64,000 bases of DNA from DASVVT01 sp036386415 (GCA_036386415.1 DASVVT010000064.1:1-64000), one strand, 5' to 3'. Counted from the stretch's first letter, positions 41,218 through 50,451 are shown. Program-made: numbers and translations. The notes: generated from the sequence alone by a model not told the origin.

Positions 41218-41268
41218 TAACGTGAGTTCAACGTCAGCGGCTCTGCCGCTGACGTTGAACTCACGTTA
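41218..41268. repeat. Perfect 24-bp stem with 3-nt loop
   Basis: Left stem 41218-41241 (TAACGTGAGTTCAACGTCAG...) and right stem 41245-41268 are perfect reverse complements with only TCT between. It starts 1 nt after the SIMPL gene stop. Such a long perfect hairpin with a minimal loop is prone to cruciform extrusion and deletion; it may be a terminator or a mobile-element footprint. It is followed by AAATAGTG, not a T tract. Confidence 0.95.
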
Positions 41269-41573
41269 AATAGTGAAACCGCAGATGCACGCCGATACAC
41301 GCAGATAGGGAAAGGGCGTAAAAGGTCAAAAGGTCTCCCTCTTTGCCTTTTACGCTCTTTCACTATCTGCTTGCGTCTGCGGTCTCATTCCTTGTCAACT
41401 GACAATCCTCAGCGAAGCAGGTATAATTCCGGTCTGTCCCCTTGAACTGTCAGAACGTAATTGGGCGTTTTGCCGCTGTAACCTTTATCAGAGAGGCGCG
41501 AGCGGCGGGGTGTTCGCACTCGTCTCGATTGATACGCGGGGCGAAGTTTCCATTAATCGGCAAGGAGGAAATG
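41269..41573. other. Intergenic region with a nested inverted repeat
   Basis: No gene is supported. 41279-41383 is an imperfect inverted repeat (ACCGCAGATGCACGCCG... against ...CTTGCGTCTGCGGT) containing an inner stem (GAAAGGGCGTAAAAGG / CCTTTTACGCTCTTTC). The remaining sequence to 41560 presumably carries the promoter of the CBS gene, whose AAGGAGG site lies at the right end. Confidence 0.6.
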
Positions 41574-42512
41574 ATGTCCAGAGATCGTTACGATAGGGAT
41601 GACGAAGCGGGCTATTACGGCGGCGGCAGCGGCAGACGCGGGCGCGCCGGTAGCAGTAGTGACTGGCGCGGTGAAGAGGGCGCGGGCTCTGAGCGCACGG
41701 GTTATGGCTATGGGGGCGGCGGCTGGCGCGGCGGAGATTATGGTGATTACGGCTCGCGTGGCGAGGATCGTCAAGGCGGCGGCTCGCGCGCCTACGGCTA
41801 CGGGCGCGATTATGGACGTGATTATCGACGCGACTACGGGCGCGGCAGCTATGATGAATCACGCTACAGGGGAGGCGGCTACGATGAAAGCCGTGAGCGA
41901 GATGATTACGGGCGCGGCAGCTATGATGAAGGACGCGGTTACGCGCGCGGCAGCTATGGTGAGAGGGGCAGGCGCGTCGAAGGACGCTCGCGCGTGCGTT
42001 GCCGCGACATCATGACAAAAGATGTGGTCGTGGCGACGCGCGACACCACCGTGCAGCAGGTCGCCGCGATGATGCGCGACGAAGATACAGGCGTCATCCC
42101 TGTAGTCGAGCGCACGGACGCAGGAAGCGCCCCGACGGAAGCGGGTGCGGAGCAGGAGCGCGAGCGCGGCAATGGAAGGACGAGCCACGGCAAGCTGGTC
42201 GGCCTCATCACAGATCGCGACATCGTGGTTCGCGCCATCGCAGAAGGCAAGGACGCCACGCTGACGCGCGCCGAAGAGGTGATGACCACGGACATTCATT
42301 CCGCGCAGCCGAATGATCGCGTCGTCGATGCGATACGCAAGATGGGCGACAAGCAGGTGCGTCGCATCCCTGTCGTCGATGGCGGCGGCAACCTGCGCGG
42401 CATCATCTCGATGGCCGATGTGGCGCTCGAAACCGAAGAGGATCGCGAGCTGGCCGATGCCCTCGAAGAGATTTCCAGCGGCGCTTCCTTCTGGAGCAAG
42501 ATATTTGGGTAA
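41574..42512 (+). CDS. CBS-pair protein with RGG/YG-rich low-complexity N-terminus
   Basis: 312 residues; ATG 41574 is 5 nt after AAGGAGG. Residues 1 to about 140 are low-complexity, made almost only of Gly, Tyr, Arg, Asp, Ser and Glu in repeated GYGGGGWRGG, RDYGRDYRRDYGRGSYDE and YARGSYGERGRR motifs. Two CBS domains follow (RCRDIMTKDVVVATRDTTVQQVAAMMRDEDTGVIPVV and AEEVMTTDIHSAQPNDRVVDAIRKMGDKQVRRIPVVDGGG), the first interrupted by a charged loop. CBS pairs bind adenosyl ligands. The RGG/YG region resembles nucleic-acid-binding, condensate-forming tails, but that role is inference. It is upstream of hsp20 and lon. Confidence 0.85.
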   Translation: MSRDRYDRDDEAGYYGGGSGRRGRAGSSSDWRGEEGAGSERTGYGYGGGGWRGGDYGDYGSRGEDRQGGGSRAYGYGRDYGRDYRRDYGRGSYDESRYRGGGYDESRERDDYGRGSYDEGRGYARGSYGERGRRVEGRSRVRCRDIMTKDVVVATRDTTVQQVAAMMRDEDTGVIPVVERTDAGSAPTEAGAEQERERGNGRTSHGKLVGLITDRDIVVRAIAEGKDATLTRAEEVMTTDIHSAQPNDRVVDAIRKMGDKQVRRIPVVDGGGNLRGIISMADVALETEEDRELADALEEISSGASFWSKIFG

Positions 42513-42515
42513 AGA

Positions 42516-42640
42516 AGTAGTCAGTAGTCAGTAGACAGTAGCCAGTAGGCGCTCCGCGCCAGGAGAGTTTACAGAACACCCTGATGCGTTCGCTGGCCAA
42601 CGCTTTTCTACTGACTACTGACTACTGTCTACTGACTACT
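42516..42640. repeat. AGTAGTC-class inverted repeat with long core (element A7)
   Basis: Arms 42516-42548 and 42608-42640, 33 nt each, pair imperfectly. The core is the inverted version of the A2/A5 core (GTAGGCGCTCCGCGCC ... CTGATGCGTTCGC). It starts 3 nt after the CBS gene stop and ends 5 nt before the hsp20 ATG, filling the spacer exactly. Confidence 0.92.
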
Positions 42641-42645
42641 GAACA

Positions 42646-43020
42646 ATGGCTCAATCTGTTGAACGTTACTTTCGCTTGATGCCGCTGGGGCGTCGTTCGC
42701 GCCCTTCGGGGCGTCTGTGGTGTCCGGCGGCGGATGTCTACAGCACGAGCGATGGGTGGATCGTCAAGGTCGATCTCGCGGGCGTCTGTCCGGACGACCT
42801 GGAGATTACGATTGACGGCTCGAAGCTACAGGTGGCGGGCTGCCGTCGCGACTCTTTCTATGGGGAAGGCATCTCCTACCAGCAGCTCGAAATCACGTAC
42901 AGCCGGTTCGAGAAGGTCCTCCAGTTTCCCTGCTCAATCGAAGGCGCTTCCCTCAGGCGCGACTACCACGACGGCTTGCTCATACTTTACCTGCGGCGCA
43001 ACGCAGAGGATTGCGAATAG
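42646..43020 (+). CDS. Hsp20/alpha-crystallin small heat-shock protein
   Basis: 124 residues. The alpha-crystallin domain includes CPAADVYSTSDGWIVKVDLAGVCPDDLEITIDGSKLQVAG, YQQLEITYSRFEKVLQFPCSIEGASLRRDYHDGLLILYL; the usual short C-terminal I-x-I tail is absent or minimal. It is an ATP-independent holdase. It lies 51 nt upstream of lon, suggesting a small protein-quality-control operon. No ribosome binding site is obvious because a hairpin ends 5 nt upstream. Confidence 0.92.
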   Translation: MAQSVERYFRLMPLGRRSRPSGRLWCPAADVYSTSDGWIVKVDLAGVCPDDLEITIDGSKLQVAGCRRDSFYGEGISYQQLEITYSRFEKVLQFPCSIEGASLRRDYHDGLLILYLRRNAEDCE

Positions 43021-43071
43021 CGCTCGCTGTAGTCTCCCTTCTAGCCAGGGGAATCACTTACATTTAAGACG

Positions 43072-45567
43072 ATGGCCGACACAACAGAAAACATAGAGAC
43101 GCCAGGCGAGCGGCAAACGCTTCAGGAAGAGGCACGGCAGGCTGAACCGTTTGAGATCAATGTGCTGCCCTTGCAGAACACGACGCTCTTTCCGGGCACG
43201 GTCGTGCCTTTGGCGGTCGGTCGCTCGCGCTCCGTGGCGGCGGTCGAAGCCTCTCTCGCGACCGAAGAGAAGCTGCTCTGCTGCATCAGCGTGCGCACAG
43301 CAGGCATGTCGGGCTCGGACGCCGCTCCATCCGATCTCTACGAGGTGGGCACGCTCGTGATGATTAAGCGCATGATGCGCGACGCCGACAATGATGTCAT
43401 GCATCTGATCGTGCAGGGGACGGAGCGCGTGCGCATTTTGAAGTGGACGCAGGAGCAGCCGTTCTTGCGCGCGCGCGTCGCGATTCTGCCGTCGCTCAGA
43501 ACGGAAGACCCGGAGACGGTTGAAGCCATCAAGCGCAACGTGCAGGCGCTGATCCAACAGGCGCTCGCGCTCTTGCCGCAGGTTCCGCCGGAAGTGCGCA
43601 TGGCCGTCATGGGTGCAAACGATCCGGTGCAGCTCGCTTACTTCCTCGGCTCCGTGCTCGACCTCGGCGTCGAGCAGGAACAGAAGATGCTCGAAGCCGA
43701 GACGACGGACGAGCTGCTGCGGCTCGCCTATACGCTGCTCTCGCGCGAAGTCGAGATCATGCAGCTACGCTCCAAGATCGCCACCGAAGCGCAGACGGAG
43801 ATGAACAAGGCGCAGCGCGACTACCTACTGCGCCAGCAGATCAAGGCCATTCAGAAAGAGCTGGGCGAGGACGAAGGGGGCGAGCGTGCCGAAGCCGATC
43901 TGCTCCGCGAGCGGCTGGAAACGGCAGACCTCCCCGAAGACGTGCGCAAAGAGGCCGAGCGCGAGTTGCGGCGCATGGAGCGGCTGCCATCCGCCGCGCC
44001 CGACTATCATGTGATCCGCACCTATCTGGAATACGTGATTGAGCTGCCGTGGAAAAAATCTACGGAAGACAAGCTGGATTTGAAAGAGGCGCGGCGCGTC
44101 CTGGACGAAGATCACTACGGGCTCGAAGACATCAAGGAGCGCATCCTCGAATTTCTGGCCGTCATCAAGCTGCGCCCCGATACGAAAAGCCCGATCCTCT
44201 GTTTCGTCGGGCCGCCCGGCGTCGGCAAGACCAGTCTGGGGCGTTCGATTGCGCGCGCGCTGGGTCGCGAGTTCGAGCGTCTAAGCTTGGGCGGCGTGCG
44301 CGACGAGGCGGAGTTGCGCGGGCATCGTCGCACCTACATCGGCGCAATGCCTGGTCGCATCATTCAATCCATCAGGCGCGCAGGGGTGAACAACCCCGTC
44401 ATGATGCTCGACGAGATAGACAAACTCGGCGCGGATTACAGGGGCGATCCGGCGGCGGCGCTGCTGGAGATTCTAGACCCGCAGCAGAACAACACGTTTC
44501 GCGATCACTACCTTGATCTTCCTTTCGACCTCTCGCGCGTTTTCTTCATCGCGACGGCCAACCAGTTGGCTCCGATTCCGTCGCCTTTGCGCGACCGCAT
44601 GGAGATCATCTCGCTTGCGGGCTACTCCGATCAGGAGAAGCTTCATATCGCGCGGCAGTATCTCGTTCCGCGTCAGATCAGGGAGAACGGACTGGACGAA
44701 GAGCGCTTCAGCATCACGGACGGAGCCGTGCAATTAATCATCGAGCGTTACACGCGCGAGGCTGGCGTCCGGCAGTTGGAACGCACCATCGGCAGCGTCG
44801 TACGCAAAGCAGCGCTGAAGATTGCGCAGAATGAAGCGGAGCGTGTGCCGGTTGATGCGGACGACATCAAAGAGTACCTTGGCGCGCCGCGTTTCTATCC
44901 TGAAGAGGCGCGCAAGGAAGTGCCTGCGGGTGTGGCGACGGGGATGGCCTGGACGGAGATGGGCGGCGAAGTGCTCTTCATCGAAGCGACGCTGCTGCCG
45001 GGCGGCGCGGGGCTGACGCTGACGGGACAATTAGGCGAAGTGATGCAGGAGTCTGCGCGCGCCGCGCGCTCCTACCTGTGGGCGCATGCCGCAGAGTTCG
45101 GCATCGACTCGGAGATGTTCAAAGGCTACGGCGTGCACCTGCACGTTCCAGCCGGGGCGATCCCGAAGGACGGGCCGAGCGCAGGCGTAACGATGACCTC
45201 CGCGCTCGCCTCTCTCTACACGGGACGCCGCGTGCGCCCCGATACGGCGATGACAGGCGAGATCACCTTATCGGGTCTGGTCTTTCCCGTCGGCGGCATC
45301 AAGGAGAAGGTGCTCGCCGCGCACCGCGCCGGGATTCGTCGGATCATCATCCCGTCGCGCAACGAGGCCGACCTGGAAGATATACCGGAAGACGTACGCA
45401 AGCAGTTGGAGTTCGTCCCCGTCACACACATCGGCGACGTGCTGGACGCGGCGCTCGAAAAGCTGGTGGCTAATCCGCCGCCACCCCCGCCCTCAACAGA
45501 AGCCGCGCACGAGCGGGCACAGAAACAGCAGCCCGAAGCCGAGCCGATGAGAGTGCGCCAGGCTTAA
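43072..45567 (+). CDS. lon: ATP-dependent Lon protease
   Basis: 831 residues with the LonA arrangement: N-terminal LAN/substrate domain (INVLPLQNTTLFPGTVVPLAVGR), coiled middle region (TEMNKAQRDYLLRQQIKAIQKELGE), AAA+ domain with Walker A GPPGVGKTSLGRSIA and Walker B MMLDEIDKLG, and a C-terminal Ser-Lys protease domain with S703 (PKDGPSAGVTM) and K746 (GGIKEKVLAAHRAG). Degrades misfolded and regulatory proteins. The extreme C-terminus has a Pro stretch (NPPPPPPSTEAAHERAQ) of unknown significance. It sits after hsp20. Confidence 0.96.
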   Translation: MADTTENIETPGERQTLQEEARQAEPFEINVLPLQNTTLFPGTVVPLAVGRSRSVAAVEASLATEEKLLCCISVRTAGMSGSDAAPSDLYEVGTLVMIKRMMRDADNDVMHLIVQGTERVRILKWTQEQPFLRARVAILPSLRTEDPETVEAIKRNVQALIQQALALLPQVPPEVRMAVMGANDPVQLAYFLGSVLDLGVEQEQKMLEAETTDELLRLAYTLLSREVEIMQLRSKIATEAQTEMNKAQRDYLLRQQIKAIQKELGEDEGGERAEADLLRERLETADLPEDVRKEAERELRRMERLPSAAPDYHVIRTYLEYVIELPWKKSTEDKLDLKEARRVLDEDHYGLEDIKERILEFLAVIKLRPDTKSPILCFVGPPGVGKTSLGRSIARALGREFERLSLGGVRDEAELRGHRRTYIGAMPGRIIQSIRRAGVNNPVMMLDEIDKLGADYRGDPAAALLEILDPQQNNTFRDHYLDLPFDLSRVFFIATANQLAPIPSPLRDRMEIISLAGYSDQEKLHIARQYLVPRQIRENGLDEERFSITDGAVQLIIERYTREAGVRQLERTIGSVVRKAALKIAQNEAERVPVDADDIKEYLGAPRFYPEEARKEVPAGVATGMAWTEMGGEVLFIEATLLPGGAGLTLTGQLGEVMQESARAARSYLWAHAAEFGIDSEMFKGYGVHLHVPAGAIPKDGPSAGVTMTSALASLYTGRRVRPDTAMTGEITLSGLVFPVGGIKEKVLAAHRAGIRRIIIPSRNEADLEDIPEDVRKQLEFVPVTHIGDVLDAALEKLVANPPPPPPSTEAAHERAQKQQPEAEPMRVRQA

Positions 45568-45581
45568 TGAACGGGCATACG

Positions 45582-45693
45582 GAAGATTTAAACGCAAAGA
45601 ACGCAAAGTAAGACGACGCAAAGGACGCAAAGAGATTCAACTCTCTTTGCGTCCTTTGCGAACGAACTTCGCGTTCTTTGCGTTTAAATCTTC
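45582..45693. repeat. Long inverted repeat with 9-nt units (element C3)
   Basis: Left arm 45582-45634 (GAAGATTTAAACGCAAAGAA...) and right arm 45641-45693 (...TTGCGTTTAAATCTTC) pair over about 53 nt with few mismatches and a 6-nt loop. It is the longest hairpin of the set and lies between the convergent lon and subtilisin genes. Confidence 0.92.
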
Positions 45694-45719
45694 CCTTATG
45701 TTCCCGATGCTCAGTCGCA

Positions 45720-48311
45720 CTAATCGTCGTTGATGATCGTCACCTGTCCCTGAGTGTCTGCAATGATCGCATTGATCGCAGCGCTCAGGTTGACGACGAA
45801 CGTCTCATTAGCTTCATGCACGGCGTCACCTCTGACCGCTATGACAATCGTCTTCGTGGTCTGCCCGGCGGTGAACGTCACCGTCCCGGACTTCGCCACA
45901 TAATCGCTTGCCGAGCTCGCCGTCCCGTTGGCCGTCGCGTAGTGGACGGACACAGTCTTCCCGCTCGCTGCTGAAAGCCGAACGGTCAGAGTAGCGTTTA
46001 CAGTTCCTGCATCCACTTCCGTAACCGTCATGTTGTTGATCGAGAGGCTGGGCGGCGGGTCATTGTCTGTGATCGTGCCAAGCCCCTGTCCATCGGCAAG
46101 GGTTGCATTAACGGGGGCACTGAGAGTAACTGAGAAGGTCTCATTCACCTCATCAAGCAAGTCGCCACGGACTGAGACCGTGATGGGCTTGCTCAATTGT
46201 CCGGGAGCGAAGGAGAGTGTCCCGCTCTTGGCTGTGTAGTCGGCAGGCGCATGTGCCGTCCCGTCAGCCGTCGCATAATGGACGGTGACAGTCTTCCCGC
46301 TCGCTGCTGATAGGCTGACTGTGAAGGCGGCGTTCAGTGCGCCGCTATTGCCTTCTGTGACGTTGGTGTTGTTAATCGACAATTGTGGCGGCAGGTCGTT
46401 ATCAATGATCTTCAGTGTAGCCGTGCCGGGGGCACCGAGAGCCGCCCCGCCTGTGGGGTTGCTGAGCGTCAGCTTAAGGGTCTCGTCCGCCTCGTCGAGG
46501 GTGTCATCGGTGATCATAACGGTGAAGGTCTTGCTCGTCTCATTGGCGGCAAACGAGAGCGTGCCGGACGTGGCTGTGTAGTCCTTCCCGGCGACGGCTG
46601 TGACGTTGCTCGTGCTGTAGTGGACTGTGACGGCTCCGGCCAGACCTCCCGTACGCTTGACTGTGATGGTGGCAATGCCCGCGCCTTCGTTGACGCTGTA
46701 GGCGGGGCTGCTGAATTGCAGCGTCGGGGCGCTGACGGCGGCTAGCGCGTCAACGCGTCCGTAGCCGAAGGAGTTGTTCGGAATCTGGGTCGATGCAATG
46801 CCGCCGCAGGTCTGTGGCGTGCTGAGCGTCACACCCGGATTGGCGGTGTTCTGCAAGATCGACTTGGTCATACTGATGTCGCGCACTAACTGCGGGCGCG
46901 CAGACCAGAGCAGAGCTACCACGCCCGCGACGTGCGGCGTCGCCATCGAAGTGCCGGAAAAATTGGCGTAGCTGGTGTCGCTGGAATTGGTGGCGGAGCG
47001 CACGTTGACGCCGGGGGCTGAAATGTTCGGCTTCAGCAGGTTCGGGGTGTAGTACGTACTCGGCCCACGGCTGCTGAAAGATGCCAGCGCGTTGTTGATG
47101 TCAATCGCGCCGACGCTAAACGCCTCGCGGTAGATCGCCGGTGGCTCCTGCACGGTCGAGCAAGCAGGGCCAGCGTTGCCCGCTGCGACATCAACGAAGA
47201 TGCCCGCCGCCTGCGTATTGTTGATGATCGTCTCCAACTCGGCGCGGGTCGTGCAGCCTTCGCTGGCCGTGCAAGTCCAACTGTTGCTGAGGACGTGTGG
47301 GCGCAGGGCGGGGTTCGGATTCTGGCCGCTGAGGTCAGTGGGGGCGATCATGAACTGGAAGCACTCCGTATAGGTGGCAGGGGTTCCCATGCCCTGATTC
47401 ATGTTGCGGCAGCCAATCCAGCGCGCTCCGGGAGCGACGCCGATCTGGTTCGAGCCGCCGTCGCTGCCGGAGGTGGTTCCGGTGGTGTGTGTGCCGTGGC
47501 CGTTATCATCGCAGGGAGCAGTAGTGTTCGGCCCGCAGGAGCCGCCGCCGCTATGAATGGCGTCGTGCCAGTTGTAATTGTGGTCGGCGCTGCTGCCGTT
47601 CCAGCCGCGATACTGGTTCTTGAGCGCGGCGTGTGTCCAGCGCACGCCCGTGTCTTGATCGCCGATGACTATGCCCTGGCCTGTGTAGCCCTGTCCCCAT
47701 ACTGCCGGGGCGTTGACGTTCTGCACACCCCATTCGACGGCGGCGGGGCTACTGGGTGCGAGGTCTGAAGAAGCAACCACAGGGTCTTCGATCCAGCGCG
47801 AGGGCTTGTTGGAGTCTATGTGTGCTACGTCGGCGCGGGCGGCGATGAGTTCGACGAGGGTGCGGTCAGCCGTAGCGATAAGCATGTTGGCAGCCCAGTA
47901 GGACTGGAAGCTCACGCCCCGCGCCTTGAGTAAGGCTTGAAGATCAGACTGGGTGCGCGCGGCGTGCTCTGTGAGGGTGTTGAAGACGAACCAGCCGCGT
48001 GCGTCCTGATCTTTCATGTTATAGGCTGCGCTCAAGTCTGCCTGGTCAGCCAGGAAGATGACGACCGAGGCAGTCTTGCCCTCAGTCGTCTCACCGAGCA
48101 CCTCCGGCGCGATCTTGGCAACAGGGTCTTGTGGAAACGATTGCTCAATGCCGCCGACCTGAGCGACGAGGGGCGGCTGCGTCGTCGTCTCCGGCAACAA
48201 ACGCGCAAACCCGGCGGACGGTAGCGCAAGGAGTATGACGAGACTCAGGCTCAGCCACTTCGACCCTACCATTGGCCTGCTCGCCAACACTCTATACCAG
48301 CGTGATCTCAT
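45720..48311 (-). CDS. Secreted subtilisin-like serine protease with Calx-beta repeats
   Basis: 863 residues. Signal peptide (KWLSLSLVILLALPSAGFA). An inhibitor-like propeptide (ASVVIFLADQADLSAAYNMKDQDARGWFVFNTLTEHA) precedes the S8 domain, whose triad is Asp (IVIGDQDTGVRW), His (DNGHGTHTTG) and Ser (FSGTSMATPHVAGV). Three Calx-beta domains follow from about residue 535 (YSVNEGAGIATITVKRTGG, then two copies of LSINNxxVTExxxG), each ending TLxxxxDNDPPPxLS-like linkers; these bind Ca2+ and stabilise extracellular proteins. It is probably exported, perhaps for protein scavenging. Confidence 0.93.
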   Translation of the reverse strand: MRSRWYRVLASRPMVGSKWLSLSLVILLALPSAGFARLLPETTTQPPLVAQVGGIEQSFPQDPVAKIAPEVLGETTEGKTASVVIFLADQADLSAAYNMKDQDARGWFVFNTLTEHAARTQSDLQALLKARGVSFQSYWAANMLIATADRTLVELIAARADVAHIDSNKPSRWIEDPVVASSDLAPSSPAAVEWGVQNVNAPAVWGQGYTGQGIVIGDQDTGVRWTHAALKNQYRGWNGSSADHNYNWHDAIHSGGGSCGPNTTAPCDDNGHGTHTTGTTSGSDGGSNQIGVAPGARWIGCRNMNQGMGTPATYTECFQFMIAPTDLSGQNPNPALRPHVLSNSWTCTASEGCTTRAELETIINNTQAAGIFVDVAAGNAGPACSTVQEPPAIYREAFSVGAIDINNALASFSSRGPSTYYTPNLLKPNISAPGVNVRSATNSSDTSYANFSGTSMATPHVAGVVALLWSARPQLVRDISMTKSILQNTANPGVTLSTPQTCGGIASTQIPNNSFGYGRVDALAAVSAPTLQFSSPAYSVNEGAGIATITVKRTGGLAGAVTVHYSTSNVTAVAGKDYTATSGTLSFAANETSKTFTVMITDDTLDEADETLKLTLSNPTGGAALGAPGTATLKIIDNDLPPQLSINNTNVTEGNSGALNAAFTVSLSAASGKTVTVHYATADGTAHAPADYTAKSGTLSFAPGQLSKPITVSVRGDLLDEVNETFSVTLSAPVNATLADGQGLGTITDNDPPPSLSINNMTVTEVDAGTVNATLTVRLSAASGKTVSVHYATANGTASSASDYVAKSGTVTFTAGQTTKTIVIAVRGDAVHEANETFVVNLSAAINAIIADTQGQVTIINDD

Positions 48312-48680
48312 ATTATTTAATCCCCGACAAAAGAAGCTTCACCATATACCTCAAGGAATCCGTGGCGCACGCCGCCACGACTGCGCAGAGGACGTGTATT
48401 ATGACACTCGGCAGCACCTCTCCGCAAAAGAACATCCGCGTCCAGGTAGTGTCCTGATTGGATTTATTCTCTGTGCATCCTCTGCGCCCTCTGTGTCTGC
48501 GGTGGTGAGTCTTACTTGAAGTTGATTCACCACAGAGACGCAGAGAACACGGAGATGGCACAGAGATTAACTGAAACTACCCCGCCTTTCCCTAAGCTTA
48601 GAAGAAGCGCGGTGGCGGGACTGAGACCGCTTTCCACACACGCTGGAATGGTCTATAAGATTAACTGAAAGCCTGAAGTG
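48312..48680. other. Divergent intergenic region (369 bp) with an inverted repeat
   Basis: It separates the divergent protease and antiporter genes and should hold both promoters. An inverted repeat (left about 48468-48508, right about 48527-48568: ATTCTCTGTGCATCC ... CACAGAGAT, with CTCTGTGTCTGCGGTG/CACCACAGAGACGCAGAG inside) is the only clear structure; no gene is supported. Confidence 0.6.
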
Positions 48681-50108
48681 ATGAGACCAAATCCATTCAT
48701 GTGCGCGACGACGCTCGCCGCAGTTCTGTGTGCAGTGGGTTCAACTTTTGCGTCCACGAATAACGCGGCAGCACAGACGGCGGAGGGTAATGGTGGGCAT
48801 GGCCTGGACCCTTTAGTGCTGGTCGGCGTGGCTGTGATCCTGATCGTCGCCAAGGTGTGCGGAGAGCTTTTCGAGAGGATCGGACAGCCCGCCGTACTTG
48901 GCGAGCTGATCGGAGGCATCATCGTCGGCAATCTAGCGCTCTTTGGTTTGACAATCGCCGAGCCGCTCAAGACAAACCAGGTGATCGGGGCGCTCGCGGA
49001 GATCGGCGTCATCCTGCTCCTGTTCGAGGTCGGACTGGAATCAGACCTGGGCGAGATGCTCGAAGTCGGTTGGTCGTCTCTGCTGGTCGCGGTGGTGGGC
49101 GTCGTCGCCCCCTTCTTTCTGGGCTGGGGGGTGGCCGCCTACTTTCTGCCAGATGAAGCGCGGCTCGGACACATCTTCATCGGCGCGGTGCTGTGCGCGA
49201 CGAGCGTAGGGATCACGGCGCGCGTGCTCAAAGATATGAAGAGACTGGTCACGCGCGAGGCGCGCATCATCCTCGGCGCGGCTGTCATAGACGATGTGCT
49301 GGGGCTGTTGATCCTGGCCGTCATAGCAGGCGCGATCACAGCCGCCGCGCAGGCCGCCACTCTTTCCATCTTTGAGGTCATCTGGATCGCCGCTAAGGCC
49401 ATCCTTTTCCTCGTCGGCGCGTTAGCCGCAGGACATCTCGTCGTGCCGCACCTGCTGCGCGGTGCGAGTCGCTTCGAGGGGCGGGGCGTGCTGTTGACGC
49501 TGGCGATTTCATTCTGCTTTCTGCTGGCGTGGGCGGCAGCCCGTGTCGGTCTTGCGCCAATCGTCGGAGCATTTGCCGCCGGGCTCGTGCTCGATGAAGT
49601 GCACTTTCACTCCGGGCGCGAGCACAGGGAGCTTAATCTCAACGATCTGCTGACGCCCGTGAGCGCCGTTCTCGTTCCCATCTTCTTCGTGCTGATGGGA
49701 CTCAAGGTTGAGCTGCGCGCCTTCGCGAAGCCTGAGTTGCTGGGCTTCGCGGGGCTTCTGACCCTCGTGGCGATCATCGGCAAACAGGTCTGCTCACTGG
49801 CGATCATAGAGCGTGGCGTCAACCGTCTGGCGGTCGGGCTCGGCATGATCCCGCGCGGCGAAGTCGGACTCATCTTCGCGGGCATCGGCGCAACGCTGAT
49901 GCTGCCCAATGCGCAAGGGGTGAAAGAGCCTGTCATTAACTCATCAACGTTCGGCGCGGTCGTCATCATGGTGATCATTACAACACTCGTCACACCGCCG
50001 CTTCTCAAGTGGTCTATGGCACGCACGAAAGCGCAGTTTGAAACCAAGCCGCCTGCCGGTGCGATCCGCGAAGTGGCGGAAGACGCAGCCGAGCGCACGA
50101 CACACTAA
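48681..50108 (+). CDS. CPA2-family cation:proton antiporter
   Basis: 475 residues from ATG 48681, with an N-terminal signal-like segment (CATTLAAVLCAVGSTFASTNNAAA) before about 12 hydrophobic segments. GELFERIGQPAVLGELIGGIIVGNLALFGL, LLFEVGLESDLGEM, ALLCATSVGITARVLKDM-like (AVLCATSVGITARVL), GAAVIDDVLGLLILAV, GLAPIVGAFAAGLVLDE and GMIPRGEVGLIFAGIG match the Na+/H+ exchanger/KefB group, including the Asp-Asp pair of the transport site (VIDDVLG). No cytoplasmic RCK/TrkA-N domain is attached. It likely exports Na+ or K+ in exchange for protons. Confidence 0.92.
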   Translation: MRPNPFMCATTLAAVLCAVGSTFASTNNAAAQTAEGNGGHGLDPLVLVGVAVILIVAKVCGELFERIGQPAVLGELIGGIIVGNLALFGLTIAEPLKTNQVIGALAEIGVILLLFEVGLESDLGEMLEVGWSSLLVAVVGVVAPFFLGWGVAAYFLPDEARLGHIFIGAVLCATSVGITARVLKDMKRLVTREARIILGAAVIDDVLGLLILAVIAGAITAAAQAATLSIFEVIWIAAKAILFLVGALAAGHLVVPHLLRGASRFEGRGVLLTLAISFCFLLAWAAARVGLAPIVGAFAAGLVLDEVHFHSGREHRELNLNDLLTPVSAVLVPIFFVLMGLKVELRAFAKPELLGFAGLLTLVAIIGKQVCSLAIIERGVNRLAVGLGMIPRGEVGLIFAGIGATLMLPNAQGVKEPVINSSTFGAVVIMVIITTLVTPPLLKWSMARTKAQFETKPPAGAIREVAEDAAERTTH

Positions 50109-50142
50109 AACTACATTTCGGCGAATAGGGGGAGAATGGAAA

Positions 50143-50451
50143 ATGAGCAGTAAAGAGAAGCAGAGCAAGGTCGGCAGGTCAACCAGGCTGCGCGGGCAGC
50201 AGACCGGATTCGCGGGCAACCCGGATCAGAACCGGGAAGCGAAAAAGGAGACTCCGGCTCTGCGCGGAAGGCGCAAAGCGGCGAGCGACATGTTCGAGGA
50301 TGAATCGAAGCAGCATATGGGCTCAGACGCCGCCACGCCGCGCTCCAACACGCCCTCGGTTCCGGCTGCCGCTCCCACCAATGTGCCTCTCGGCGAGACG
50401 GGCGGAGAACGTGCTTTCAAACAGCGTCAGGCGAAGAAGAAGACGAAATAA
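50143..50451 (+). CDS. Small basic, disordered protein (102 aa)
   Basis: ATG 50143 is preceded by GGGGAG at 8 nt; longer in-frame starts overlap the antiporter. The sequence is rich in Lys, Arg, Gln, Ser and Ala (SSKEKQSKVGRSTRLRG, ALRGRRKAASDMFEDESK, RAFKQRQAKKKTK) with no hydrophobic core, so it is probably unstructured and may bind nucleic acid. No family recognised. It begins 34 nt after the antiporter stop and may be in its transcript. Confidence 0.6.
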   Translation: MSSKEKQSKVGRSTRLRGQQTGFAGNPDQNREAKKETPALRGRRKAASDMFEDESKQHMGSDAATPRSNTPSVPAAAPTNVPLGETGGERAFKQRQAKKKTK

